A stretch of DNA of 33,252 bases from Candidatus Zipacnadia bacterium (GCA_029820295.1 JALGVA010000045.1:1-33252); one strand, 5' to 3'. Shown: positions 24,901-33,056, counted from the stretch's first letter. The notes: generated by a model from the letters alone, not told the origin. Numbers and translations are program-made.

Positions 24901-26355
24901 GTGCTCAGAGCGTGTCTCGTGGCGATGGCGATGGCGGTTTGTGCGCCGGCGCTCGTGCAGGCAAACCTGGCGCTCGAGGGCAGGGCGCTGAGCGGGCTGC
25001 ACAACTCGGGGCCCACGGTGCCGCCGGCGCTTGTCAACGACGGCGACATGACCACCTGGTGGGGCTCGAACGATCCGACGCCGGATCCGCCCAAGGACAT
25101 CGGCATCGCGTGGGAGCAGGCTCGCAGCTTCTCGTGCGTGCGTGTGCACTTCTTCTCGATGGGCTACGTGCCCGCCAGCGACGGCTGGGCCATCCAGGTG
25201 ATGCGCGACGGCGTCTTCAGCGACCTGCCCGCGACCGTGGACAACCCCGATTGCCCGCGCTGGACCTTCCGCTTCCCGCCGGTGACCGCCGAGCTGGTGC
25301 GCCTGGTGGTCACCGCCTACGCCGGGAGCCGCCCGGCGGTGCGCGAGTTCGAGGTATACGAGCAGTCGCCGCCGGCCCCGCGCCTGCGTCGGCCGGCGCT
25401 GCTCGACGGTGCGTTCTGGGCCTTCCACTACCCGCACTGGGCCGAGCGCTGGGATGATGCCGCGCTCGCCGCCGAGGTCGATCACGCACACGCCATCGGC
25501 CTCGACACGCTGATTCTCTACACGGTCAGCGGGGGCGACGGTGAGTGGTCAACCGTAATGCCGGACGCGCCGCTGCCGCAGATGGAGGCGTGGGCCGGGC
25601 GCGATCCGCTGAAGGTCATCCTGTCGCGCGCCGATGCCCTGGGCATGCGCGCCTACATCGGCGACGCGCCACCGACGGGCTACTCGCTGCCCGGCGAGGA
25701 GCAGGCGGTCATGGCCGAGAGCCGCGAGCGCCTCGACGCGTACCGCAGCGCGCTGCTCGAGCGCTACGGCGCGCACCCGTCGCTGGTCGGCTACTACCTG
25801 AATTTCGAGTTGTGCCCGGCCAACTTCGGCAATGACCCGACCGTTCCCGCCGCGCAGGTCCAGCAGCTCGCGGCCCTCATATCGGGGCTGCGCCCCGACC
25901 TGGAGATCGTGCTGCCGCTGGGGCTCTATCGCTGGCGCGACACGCCTGAGGACAACTGGGAGTTCGTCGGCCCCGAGCAGCTCCGCGCCTTCTGGCATCC
26001 GTTCATCGCGGCGGTACCGGACGTGGACGTGATCATGGTCATCGACGGGCGGGGCACCGGGCTGTCGCCGCTGGCGCTGACCGACCTCAACCAGGCGGCG
26101 GTGCGCGCCGTCTGCGACGAGTTGGGCAAGACCATGTGGACCGACGTCGAGTGCGCGGTGATGGGCGCTCGCGGCTACTACTCCTTCCCGATCGGGCGGC
26201 TGGCGGCGTCGATGGAGGTCGCGGCGCAGCACGCCGACCGCCTGGTGACCTTCGACTACCCGAACTACCTCAGTCCCACCAACGGCCGTGAGCCCTCGGC
26301 GCGCCTCTACGAGGACTACCGTGAGTACCGGAACACGCTGCTCGGCCGGTGGTAG
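24901..26355 (+). CDS. Secreted discoidin-like plus DUF4434-like TIM-barrel protein
   Basis: Exported 484-aa protein starting at GTG 24901, with GGGGA eight bases upstream. Residues 1-21 (VLRACLVAMAMAVCAPALVQA) form a signal peptide. Residues ~22-160 look like an F5/8 type C (discoidin) carbohydrate-binding domain: NLALEGRALSG, ALVNDGDMTTWWGS, and VREFEVYE at the end. Residues ~165-484 resemble DUF4434, a GH-like TIM barrel: FWAFHYPHWAERWDD, GLDTLILYTVSGGD, LVGYYLNFELCP (a Glu at a typical catalytic strand end) and WTDVECAVMG. It is the last gene of the plus-strand operon, 11 bases after the creatininase-family gene. A glycan-binding and possibly hydrolytic role is likely. Confidence 0.86.
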   Translation: MLRACLVAMAMAVCAPALVQANLALEGRALSGLHNSGPTVPPALVNDGDMTTWWGSNDPTPDPPKDIGIAWEQARSFSCVRVHFFSMGYVPASDGWAIQVMRDGVFSDLPATVDNPDCPRWTFRFPPVTAELVRLVVTAYAGSRPAVREFEVYEQSPPAPRLRRPALLDGAFWAFHYPHWAERWDDAALAAEVDHAHAIGLDTLILYTVSGGDGEWSTVMPDAPLPQMEAWAGRDPLKVILSRADALGMRAYIGDAPPTGYSLPGEEQAVMAESRERLDAYRSALLERYGAHPSLVGYYLNFELCPANFGNDPTVPAAQVQQLAALISGLRPDLEIVLPLGLYRWRDTPEDNWEFVGPEQLRAFWHPFIAAVPDVDVIMVIDGRGTGLSPLALTDLNQAAVRAVCDELGKTMWTDVECAVMGARGYYSFPIGRLAASMEVAAQHADRLVTFDYPNYLSPTNGREPSARLYEDYREYRNTLLGRW

Positions 26356-26385
26356 CTACGCACGCGCGAACTGCCGCAGCCGATG

Positions 26386-26401
26386 CGTCACGTCCGTGAC
26401 G
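26386..26401. repeat. 16-base perfect palindrome after the DUF4434-like gene
   Basis: CGTCACG, TC and CGTGACG form a 7-bp inverted repeat 31 bases after the stop at 26355. It could be a weak 3' structure of the plus-strand operon or a protein-binding site. No T tract follows. Confidence 0.4.
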
Positions 26402-26435
26402 TGGCCGCCGCGCGAGGAATGTCCGAACGGGCGGT

Positions 26436-26464
26436 TTGCCCGGTCCGTCAGTCGGGTATACACT
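26436..26464 (+). promoter_or_regulatory. Possible sigma-70-like promoter between convergent genes
   Basis: TTGCCC (26436-26441) and TACACT (26459-26464) are 17 bases apart on the plus strand; TATACA overlaps the second box. The site is in a gap with no protein gene and points toward the strong hairpin at 26634-26662, so it could drive a short noncoding RNA. Match to consensus is moderate. Confidence 0.3.
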
Positions 26465-26470
26465 AGGGCG

Positions 26471-26665
26471 CGCCGCGCAACCGGCCGACATCCCGACTCG
26501 CCTTGTGCCCTACCGCCGGCAGGATGCGGACAGAAGTGGCCTCGCAACCCGCACCGGAGCGCACGGCAGTACGATCGAAGGCTCGCACCACACCCCCGAC
26601 CGGTAGAGCGCCCGCAGCCCTGCAGGCCATCATGACAGGCCCCCGATCTTCGGGGGCCTGTCGCT
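26471..26665 (+). ncRNA. Speculative ~195-base noncoding transcript
   Basis: The 322-base gap 26356-26677 has no convincing protein gene. From the possible promoter at 26436-26464 to the perfect hairpin at 26634-26662 there is room for a ~195-base RNA. I compared by eye with SRP RNA, RNase P, tmRNA and 6S landmarks and saw none. Entered only because the gap would otherwise be undescribed. Confidence 0.2.
26634..26662. terminator. Strong 13-bp hairpin between convergent operons
   Basis: GACAGGCCCCCGA, loop TCT and TCGGGGGCCTGTC form a perfect 13-bp stem. It lies between the end of the plus-strand operon (26355) and the stop of nagA on the minus strand (26678-26680), the expected place for a bidirectional terminator. 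The plus-strand tail (GCTTTGTGG) has only three consecutive T residues, so efficiency is uncertain. Confidence 0.7.
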
Positions 26666-26677
26666 TTGTGGCATCCC

Positions 26678-27874
26678 TCAGCGGTACATCGCCACCCGCC
26701 TGCCCTTCGCGTAGACCTCCAGCAGGTTCAGGTCGCGGTCGAGCAGGATCACATCCGCGTCCTTGCCTTCGTCGAGCGAGCCCTTGCGGTCATCCACGCC
26801 GATGATGCGCGCGGGCGTCAGCGAGCCCATGGTCCACGCGTCCTCGAGGCGCGCCCCCACCGTCTCGTGGGTGAAGCGCAGCATTCCGATCATCGGGGTG
26901 ACCGAACTCGCGATGACCTCCGGCCGGTCCCTGATGATGGCGATGCCCCCCTGCACCAGGCACTCCTGGCCGCCGATGAAGTATTCACCAGCGGGCAGGC
27001 CCACGCCCTTCATCGCGTCCGAGACCAGCGCCAGTCGGTGGGGGCCTTTGCACATGAGCGCGAAGCGGATGAGCGCCGGGTGCAGGTGGAAGCCGTCGCA
27101 GATGACCTCGGTGGTGACCGCCTGGCTCATCAGCACGGTCTCGACCACGCCCGGCGCGTAGCCCCTGCCGGTCGATGCGCGCAGCGCCTCGAAGCGCAGT
27201 GAGCCCATCACGCAGTAGAGGTGCGTGGCGTGCGACAGCCCGGCGTCGATGGCCGCGAGCATCTGCTCGTGCGTGGCCTGCGAGTGCCCGACGGAGGCCA
27301 CGATGCCCGCTGCGCGCAGCGCCCGGATCAGGTCAAGGGCGCCGGGCAGCTCGGGCGCCAGCGTCCACTCGGTGATGAAGTCGCCGTGGTCGGTGATGAG
27401 CGGCAGGTACTCGCCGGGGTCGGGGTTGCGCACGTACTCGGCGAGATGCCCGCCGCGGTACTCCTGGTCGAGGTACATGCCCTCGACGTGGTAGCCGAGG
27501 ATCTCGGCGCGGCAGTCGGGCGCGGCGGCGCGCGTCGCCGCGATCGACGTGCGCATCTCGTCGATGGGCACGCTCAGGCCGCTGGGGGCGATGCTGGTGG
27601 TGCCCTGCGAGAGGTGGTACTCGCAGCCGGCGATGATCTCCTGCGGATCCGCGGTGACGAAGTCATGACCCTGGCCGCCGTGAACGTGGATGTCCACCAG
27701 CCCGGGCCCGACGAAGAGCCCCCGGCACTCCACCACGTGCTCGCCCGCGCGCGCCGAGCCGCTGCGGCGGATCCCTGCGATGCGGCCGTCCTCGACCACG
27801 AGGTCGGCCTGCACGCGCCGCGTGGGCGTGACCAGCGTGGCTTCGGCGAAGACGATGGTGTGGTGCTCCGGCAT
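26678..27874 (-). CDS. nagA: N-acetylglucosamine-6-phosphate deacetylase
   Basis: Cytoplasmic 398-aa enzyme expected to remove the acetyl group from GlcNAc-6-phosphate, feeding amino sugars to glycolysis. The N-terminal ~50 residues form the small beta domain of amidohydrolases. The barrel carries DIHVHGGQGHDF (H63, H65), YHVEGM with the ligand Glu, VGHSQAT, ATHLY, CDGFHLHP and LVSDAM with the catalytic Asp. Two spots differ from typical NagA: HLEGP is HVEGM, and the Asn after THLY is Cys, so a related N-acetylated substrate is possible. The C-terminus (ARIIGVDDRKGSLDEGKDADVILLD) is typical. GAGGTG lies seven bases before the ATG at 27874. It is the last gene of the minus-strand cluster, downstream of the sulfatase. 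Confidence 0.9.
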   Translation of the reverse strand: MPEHHTIVFAEATLVTPTRRVQADLVVEDGRIAGIRRSGSARAGEHVVECRGLFVGPGLVDIHVHGGQGHDFVTADPQEIIAGCEYHLSQGTTSIAPSGLSVPIDEMRTSIAATRAAAPDCRAEILGYHVEGMYLDQEYRGGHLAEYVRNPDPGEYLPLITDHGDFITEWTLAPELPGALDLIRALRAAGIVASVGHSQATHEQMLAAIDAGLSHATHLYCVMGSLRFEALRASTGRGYAPGVVETVLMSQAVTTEVICDGFHLHPALIRFALMCKGPHRLALVSDAMKGVGLPAGEYFIGGQECLVQGGIAIIRDRPEVIASSVTPMIGMLRFTHETVGARLEDAWTMGSLTPARIIGVDDRKGSLDEGKDADVILLDRDLNLLEVYAKGRRVAMYR

Positions 27875-27896
27875 GGCGCTCACCTCTCGTGTGCGT

Positions 27897-27918
27897 GTGC
27901 AGGCGACGGCGTCTGCAC
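27897..27918. repeat. Short palindrome copy 1, beside the sulfatase gene
   Basis: GTGCAGGCG, loop ACGG and CGTCTGCAC form a 9-bp stem with one G-T wobble, in the 70-base gap between the sulfatase and nagA. A near-identical palindrome is at 29426-29447, on the other side of the sulfatase gene. Confidence 0.6.
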
Positions 27919-27944
27919 TCCCGGCAGGGGAGGCGCGCCCGGCC

Positions 27945-29363
27945 CTACTGCTCCGCCCAGTCCGGGTTCGGGGTCGGGAGCTTCGCGCCGAGCTCCTCCC
28001 GCCAGCCGCGCAGCATCGCGTGCAGGTGCTCGGCGCGATCGGGCTCCTCGGCCGACAGGTCGCGCTCCTCGCCGATGTCCTCCCGCAGGTTGTACATCTC
28101 GAGCCGGCCATCCTCGAAGAACTCGATCAGCTTCCACTCGCCCGCGCGCACGGAGGAGCCCGGTGTGCCGCCCTGGTTGCCGTAGTGCGGGTAGTGCCAG
28201 TAGATCGCGTCGCGATCGAGCGCGCTGTCGCCGCGGAGCAGCGGCGCCAGGCTCACGCCGTCACATGGCTGGACCTCGCCGTCCGCCCGCACGGGCATCG
28301 GGTTGGCGCCGGCCATCTCCAGGAAGGTGGGGTAGAAGTCGGTGGTGGTCACCGGCACATTGCAGGTGCTGCCCGGCTCGGTGACGCCCGGCCACTTGAT
28401 GAGCAGCGACTCACGCACCCCGCCCTCGTACATCCAGCCCTTGCCCTCGCTGAGCGGCGCGTTGCAGGTGGGCGAGCCCTCGGAGGTCGCCAGACCGCCG
28501 TTGTCCGAGGTGAAGACGACCACCGTGTTCTCCGCCTGACCGGCCTCCTCGACCGCCGTCAGCAGCCGCCCGATGCCCTCGTCGAGGCTCCAGATCATCG
28601 CCGCGTAGCGCGGGTCTGACTGCACGATTCGGCGCGTCACCCGCTGGTCGCGCTTGTGCTCCATCGGGAAAGGCTCGCCCACCTCGAAGGGGTCGATCTC
28701 GTCGAGGCTCATCTCCCGCGCCTTCGCCTCGAAGCGCGCGATGTCGTCCGGCTTCGCCTGCAGCGGCGTGTGCACGGCGTAGTGCGCCAGGTGCAGGAAA
28801 AACGGGCGGCCGTCGGAGCCCAGGATGAGGCGGATGGCCTCGTCGGTGAGCCGGTCGGTCAGGTACTCACCCGCGGGGCCGTCCGGGAGCGTCGGGATCT
28901 GCCAGGGGCTGAAGTAGCCGTGGCCGGGCGCGCCCATGGCGCAGCCGCCGATGTTGACCTCGTAGCCGAACTGCTCCGGCCAGTACTCCTCACTTCCCAT
29001 GTGCCACTTGCCCACGTGCCACGTGGCATAGCCGGCGTCGCCCAGAGCCTGCGCGATGGTGTGCTCGTCGCGCGGGAGGTGCGTTACGTAGTCAGGCTCG
29101 ATGACCCGCCCGCGCGCGGAGCCGGGGATGTAGTTGGTCACGCCCACGCGTGCGGGGTAACGCCCGGTCTGCACGCTCACCCGCGTCGGCGAGCACACGG
29201 GGCAGGTCGCGTAGCCGTCGGTGAACATCATGCCCTCGGCGCGCAGGCGGTCGAGGTGGGGCGTCTCGTAGAACGAGCTGCCGAAGCAGCCCAGGTCCGC
29301 CCAGCCGAGGTCGTCGATCAGGATGAAGATGATGTTGGGGGCGGTCGATGCGGATGGCGGCAT
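27945..29363 (-). CDS. Type I sulfatase (formylglycine-dependent)
   Basis: Arylsulfatase-superfamily protein of 472 aa. NIIFILIDDLGWADLG supplies the metal-binding Asp pair (D17, D18). The activation motif is C57-S-P-T-R followed by VSVQTGR, so the Cys would be converted to formylglycine by a maturase not encoded here. VGKWHMG and FTSDNGG are the other conserved active-site elements. No signal peptide is evident, suggesting cytoplasmic action on imported sulfated sugars, unless the start is further upstream. I chose the ATG at 29363 because AGGAG lies seven bases upstream. Neighbours are nagA downstream and a sugar isomerase-like gene upstream, consistent with breakdown of a sulfated, N-acetylated glycan. 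The exact ester is unknown. Confidence 0.92.
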   Translation of the reverse strand: MPPSASTAPNIIFILIDDLGWADLGCFGSSFYETPHLDRLRAEGMMFTDGYATCPVCSPTRVSVQTGRYPARVGVTNYIPGSARGRVIEPDYVTHLPRDEHTIAQALGDAGYATWHVGKWHMGSEEYWPEQFGYEVNIGGCAMGAPGHGYFSPWQIPTLPDGPAGEYLTDRLTDEAIRLILGSDGRPFFLHLAHYAVHTPLQAKPDDIARFEAKAREMSLDEIDPFEVGEPFPMEHKRDQRVTRRIVQSDPRYAAMIWSLDEGIGRLLTAVEEAGQAENTVVVFTSDNGGLATSEGSPTCNAPLSEGKGWMYEGGVRESLLIKWPGVTEPGSTCNVPVTTTDFYPTFLEMAGANPMPVRADGEVQPCDGVSLAPLLRGDSALDRDAIYWHYPHYGNQGGTPGSSVRAGEWKLIEFFEDGRLEMYNLREDIGEERDLSAEEPDRAEHLHAMLRGWREELGAKLPTPNPDWAEQ

Positions 29364-29390
29364 GGCGTCACTCCTGTGCGAACGGCGGCA

Positions 29391-29418
29391 AAGGGCAATG
29401 GGCAATCAGGAACGACGC
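29391..29418. repeat. Degenerate heptamer repeat upstream of the sulfatase
   Basis: AAGGGCA, ATGGGCA, ATCAGGA and ACGACGC follow one another in 7-base phase, most clearly the first two. It lies between the sulfatase start and the palindrome at 29426. It resembles in style the heptamer tract at 9880-9956. Confidence 0.45.
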
Positions 29419-29425
29419 ACGGCGT

Positions 29426-29447
29426 GTGCAGGCGAGGGCGCCTGCAC
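29426..29447. repeat. Short palindrome copy 2, on the other side of the sulfatase gene
   Basis: GTGCAGGCG, loop AGGG and CGCCTGCAC form a perfect 9-bp stem. It shares the sequence TGTGCAGGCGA at its left with copy 1 (27897-27918), and CTGCACT at its right. It sits at the point where the truncated gene stops looking like protein. Confidence 0.6.
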
Positions 29448-29631
29448 TACGCTGCGGCCTCCCCATCGCGGCCATCAGGGTGCCGTCAGGCGCGTCGGTC
29501 ACCAGGAAGTGCTCGTTGCCGGCGTCGTGGTCGCCGGTGGAGACGTGGACCATGTAGTCCGGCTCGCTGCGCGCGAGTTCGGCCCGTAGGTCATCGGGCA
29601 TCGCGGCGCTCTTCGGGTCAGGCATCCGCGC

Positions 29632-30537
29632 TCACTCCCCTGCGGCCTCGACCTCGGCCAGGATGCGCTTGAGGTTCGCGACGCCATCGCGGACCGAGCC
29701 GCGGATGTCGTCCGGCAGCGAAGTCTCAAGCGAAACCGTCCCGTCGAAGCCCGCATCGCGCAGGATCGAGAACACGGTCGGCCACTGCATGTCGCCCTCG
29801 CCGCCGACGCATGGCCTGTACCACTCTTCACTGTCCTTCGGCAGCGTCCGCCGCCAGCCCTCGGCCTCGGCGTTCTCGGGCTCGGCGGCGCTCAGCAGCG
29901 AGTCTTTGGCGTGGACATGCACCACGAAGGGCGCGAACATGCGGGTCACCTCGACGTGGTCCTCGCCAAAGACGATGCGGAAGTTGGAGAAGTCCAGGTT
30001 GACCCCGAAGTTCGGCCGGTCTACCAGCTCGATCATGCGCATGACCAGGTCCGATCGCCCGAGCAGCAGCCCGTGGTTCTCGACGCCCACCGTCAGGCCG
30101 CGGTCGGCGGCGGCATCGGCGATCTCCTGCATGCCCTCGCTGACGCGCTCGAGGATGAAGTCGAGGTCGGGACTCTGGGCCTGCTCGGGTGGCAGCGAGC
30201 TGCGCGGGTCGAGGCGGATGGTGTCGGTGTCGAGGATGTCGGCGATGTCCATCTCCAGGATGCAGTGGGCGACGGTCGCCTCGAAGGCCTGCTCATCGTA
30301 GACCGCGAAGTCGCTCTCCAGCGTGTAGCACGAGACCAGCAGCCCGCCGTCGTCGAGCAGTTCGCGAGCCTGCTCGGCCTGCTCATCGACCGGCTCGTCC
30401 TCGCTCCAGTAGCGGCTGAGCGGCTCGAAGCAGTCGGCCTCGGTGTTCAGGCCGACGAACTCGATGCAGTCGAACATGTCCACCTCGCCCTTGATGAGCG
30501 GGGCGTTGAAGACCCACTGGCACACTCCGGCATACAT
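29632..30537 (-). CDS. Sugar phosphate isomerase/epimerase-like TIM barrel
   Basis: Cytoplasmic 301-aa protein of the xylose isomerase-like TIM-barrel superfamily (AP endonuclease 2 type). The metal ligands appear in the expected order: GVENHG (E153), NLDFSNF (D182), VVHVHAKD (H209) and a late TVSLETS Glu near 275. Members isomerise or epimerise sugars and sugar acids such as tagaturonate, inosose or erythrulose phosphates. GGAGGAGG stands just before the ATG at 30537. A 154-base gap with a 6-bp hairpin (30555-30569, CGGAGC/GCTCCG) separates it from the membrane protein gene upstream. Its place in the sulfatase-nagA cluster suggests it processes the same sugar; which one is unknown. Confidence 0.85.
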   Translation of the reverse strand: MYAGVCQWVFNAPLIKGEVDMFDCIEFVGLNTEADCFEPLSRYWSEDEPVDEQAEQARELLDDGGLLVSCYTLESDFAVYDEQAFEATVAHCILEMDIADILDTDTIRLDPRSSLPPEQAQSPDLDFILERVSEGMQEIADAAADRGLTVGVENHGLLLGRSDLVMRMIELVDRPNFGVNLDFSNFRIVFGEDHVEVTRMFAPFVVHVHAKDSLLSAAEPENAEAEGWRRTLPKDSEEWYRPCVGGEGDMQWPTVFSILRDAGFDGTVSLETSLPDDIRGSVRDGVANLKRILAEVEAAGE

Positions 30538-30691
30538 GCCGCCGCCTCCTCCGACGGAGCGCGGCTCCGCCAGATCGTTTGGTCGCCGGTCCGGTATTCG
30601 TCGGCAGGGCCGGCGGACCTTTCACGCGCCGTCCGGTGTGCCCGCTGCCCGGCCGCCCGGTGCAGATGGCGATCATCGAGCCGCAGTAGCG

Positions 30692-32701
30692 TCAGTACGC
30701 CCAGAAGCGGTAGGTGGGGAAGCGGCCGATGGTGCCGATCAGCCCCCACATGCCCCCGACCATGAACTCGCCCAGCGTCAGGCCCAGAAAGAGTGGCAGC
30801 AGGTGGCGGTAGAGGCGCTGGCCGCCGTAGCGCAGCACCAGGCCCTTGATCGTCCACGCCACCAGCAGCGGCACCCACAGCAGCCCGATGAACCACACGC
30901 TCGACGCCGCGTAGCCCGCCGGGTGGAAGGGCCACCAGACGTGGCGCTGGCGCATGAGCAGCAGGGCGATGGTGAAGGCGCCGCCGGTGCACAGCGCCAC
31001 CAGCCGGTTCAGGTCCGGCGGCTTGGGGTAGGCGAGCCAGCTCTGCGGACGGGAGAACGCGCCCTGGCCGAGATAGGGCGCGTCCGCGGGTGTGGTCGCG
31101 AAGCCGTGGGTGTACGCCAGGTGCAGCGTCGCCCAGAAGCCCGCGACCACGCCCAGCACCGTCGCGAGACCCAGCGCTCCGAGCGTTCCCGGCCCGGCCA
31201 GCCCGCGCCGCTCGCCCAGCGCCAGCGCCTCGATCCCGTGCGGCATCGGGTGACTGCGCTGCACGCGCTCCAGCCACCACAGCAGGCTCAGCCCCTTGAC
31301 GTTCGCGTCACCGAGCAGGCGCACGCCGCCGATGCGCGCCATCATGTCCAGCGGCCCGGTGAACAGGTCGTGCACCGGCAGCCCGAACTCCGCGCGCATG
31401 CGCGTGATCGCCAGCGACAGCAGCAGGTAGCCGCTCAAGTAGACCGCGGCGGCGCTCGCGCTCACTCCGAGCTGGCTGGTGACGAACCAGGCCGCCAGCG
31501 CGATGGCCCCGACGATGCCCGCGAGCGTCGCCCGGTAGGGCAGAGCCTGCCGACGCTCATCGGGCACCCGCACGCCGCGCAGCACCTGGCCGACCACCGC
31601 CGCGAAGTAGCGTCTCCCGGTCCACAGCACGAACACCGCGATGCCCAGGTACGCCCCGACCGTCTGCTCGCGCACGAAGGGGATGCCCATGCGCTGGTAG
31701 CCGGTCACCCACGAGCCGATCATCTCGAGCTTCCAGAACCAGTAGAAGAACCAGCACGAGAACAGGAAGTCCTGGGGCATCAGATAGCCCAGGCCGATGG
31801 CGAAGGGGTAGACCGACACCCAGGTGTTGCCCATCGCGCGCCACGGGTAGGTCTGCAGTTGCGGCATGAGATCGATGGCGGTGACCTTGATGACCGGCAC
31901 CGCGGGGTAGAGCGTGCCGATGCCGTTGAGGATGTCGATCGCCGCCGCGATGCCGAAGCCGATCCAGAACAGCGAGCTGCCCATCAGGTCGGGGCCGATG
32001 ATCCCATAGCCCGGCTCGGTGAGCTTGAAAGGGATCTCAGTCAGCGGGTAGGTGAGCTTCTCCTGCTCGGTCCAGCGTCGCCACACGAAGACGTCGATGA
32101 GCAGCATCGCTCCGATCAGCGCCAGCACCAGGACGCTCCATGCGCCGATCGGCGCCAGCCAGGGCGTGAGGGCCTCGCGTGAGTAGAGGAAGCCATCTCC
32201 CTCCCAGAAGTCCCACACCGCCCGATCGTCCGTGACCAGCAGCCCGGAGGCGAGGTGATCGCGGAACAGCTCCTCCCAGTTGTTGATCGAGTTGGCGTAG
32301 TAGTCGATGAAGGGGAGCTGGTTGGCGAGCACCTGCAGGAAGTCGTGGCCCGCGACCGCGCTGGCGAAGCTGACCATGACGTAGACCGTGGCCAGCTCAC
32401 CCGGGGACAGCGCCCATCGCGGCCGCCAGCGGCGCAGCGCCAGGTTCATCAGCGCCAGCGCGGTGAGCGTGAAGACCGCGTTGAAGAACAGCGAGAACAT
32501 GGTGGGCTGGCCGGAGTTCCAGACCAGCTCCATGCTGTGCACCCACAGGATGTTGGGCGGGATCAGCAGCGCACCCAGCACCAGCGCGCGCACCGTGACG
32601 GGCGTGCGGGCGCGCGCCGCGTCCCCCCGCGCGCGAGTCACCGCCGAGGTTGTCGGGTGCGCCGCCACGGGGCCTCGCCTCGCCCGGAGGATGCCGGTCA
32701 C
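30692..32701 (-). CDS. DUF6785-type multi-pass membrane protein, possible transporter
   Basis: Inner-membrane protein of about 669 aa with roughly twelve or more hydrophobic segments. It matches the pattern of DUF6785/DUF6784 proteins, which look distantly like OPT transporters: ALLIPPNILWVHSMELVW followed by PTMFSLFFNAVFTL near the N-terminus, a conserved loop RAEFGLPVHDLFTGPL, and GLTLGEFMVGGMWGLIG at the C-terminus. The GTG at 32701 has no good ribosome binding site; GTG at 32668, with GCGAGG before it, or a later GTG just before RALVLGALL would remove an Arg-rich tail. Substrate is unknown; import of saccharide breakdown products is a guess from the cluster. First gene of the minus-strand cluster. 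Confidence 0.85.
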   Translation of the reverse strand: MTGILRARRGPVAAHPTTSAVTRARGDAARARTPVTVRALVLGALLIPPNILWVHSMELVWNSGQPTMFSLFFNAVFTLTALALMNLALRRWRPRWALSPGELATVYVMVSFASAVAGHDFLQVLANQLPFIDYYANSINNWEELFRDHLASGLLVTDDRAVWDFWEGDGFLYSREALTPWLAPIGAWSVLVLALIGAMLLIDVFVWRRWTEQEKLTYPLTEIPFKLTEPGYGIIGPDLMGSSLFWIGFGIAAAIDILNGIGTLYPAVPVIKVTAIDLMPQLQTYPWRAMGNTWVSVYPFAIGLGYLMPQDFLFSCWFFYWFWKLEMIGSWVTGYQRMGIPFVREQTVGAYLGIAVFVLWTGRRYFAAVVGQVLRGVRVPDERRQALPYRATLAGIVGAIALAAWFVTSQLGVSASAAAVYLSGYLLLSLAITRMRAEFGLPVHDLFTGPLDMMARIGGVRLLGDANVKGLSLLWWLERVQRSHPMPHGIEALALGERRGLAGPGTLGALGLATVLGVVAGFWATLHLAYTHGFATTPADAPYLGQGAFSRPQSWLAYPKPPDLNRLVALCTGGAFTIALLLMRQRHVWWPFHPAGYAASSVWFIGLLWVPLLVAWTIKGLVLRYGGQRLYRHLLPLFLGLTLGEFMVGGMWGLIGTIGRFPTYRFWAY

Positions 32702-32777
32702 GGTCGAGGCGGGTGTTTCGCCGCGTGCGACGCGAACCCTTGGCGAAGTGCCCCGAGCCCGGCAGCTCCCCGAGCTG

Positions 32778-32804
32778 GGCGTCCAGGCGCCTCACCTGGA
32801 CGCC
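32778..32804. repeat. Perfect 10-bp hairpin in the divergent gap 32702-32924
   Basis: GGCGTCCAGG and CCTGGACGCC pair around a seven-base loop, between the membrane protein gene (-) and the FucU-like gene (+). There is no T tract, so it may be an operator-like site or another dispersed palindrome. Nothing else firm is seen in this gap of about 220 bases. Confidence 0.45.
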
Positions 32805-32924
32805 GTTACCCGCTGTATCGCCGTCACGAGCGGACTCTCCTGCGCGGAGGGCAGGCGAACCGCACGCGGGCGAGGAACCCGCCCTGCGCAGGGATCACCG
32901 GTCGAGAGATCGCCATGGAACGAA

Positions 32925-33038
32925 ATGCTGCGCGGCGTCTGGCGCAACATCCACGCGACCGGCGACGACACGCTGGCGAACTCGCACTACTGGTCGCTGC
33001 GCTTCTTCGACCTGGGGCCGGACTGCGTTGAGCCCTGA
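32925..33038 (+). CDS. Short ORF before the FucU-like gene, possible gene remnant
   Basis: A 37-codon ORF reads MLRGVWRNIHATGDDTLANS, then ends YWSLRFFDLGPDCVEP and TGA, 18 bases before the next start. The composition is protein-like (balanced, aromatic, few Arg/Pro runs), unlike the upstream frame, which is Arg-rich. No good ribosome binding site is seen (GGAA only). It may be a small real gene or the tail of a lost one. I do not recognise it. Confidence 0.35.
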   Translation: MLRGVWRNIHATGDDTLANSHYWSLRFFDLGPDCVEP

Positions 33039-33056
33039 CCGACTGGAGGCAGCATC

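Larger units (their letters stand above)
29368..29625 (-). pseudogene. Truncated gene, possibly a sialidase/BNR-like N-terminal stump
   Basis: An 85-codon ORF begins six bases after the isomerase-like gene with GGGGAG in front of its ATG, so it starts like a real operon gene. The first ~55 residues look like true protein (MPDDLRAELARSEPDYM, then STGDHDAGNEHFLVTDAPDG) and recall the N-termini of exo-sialidase/BNR-repeat proteins. After TLMAAMGR the frame runs through a palindrome (29426-29447) and heptamer-type repeats (29391-29418), and the sequence becomes Arg/Pro-rich and non-protein-like. I read it as a gene cut off at a repeat. The family suggestion is weak. Confidence 0.45.

Noticed and set aside
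26471-26665. SRP RNA, RNase P RNA, tmRNA or a tRNA in the long gap
   Set aside because: None of their conserved sequence elements could be found by eye.
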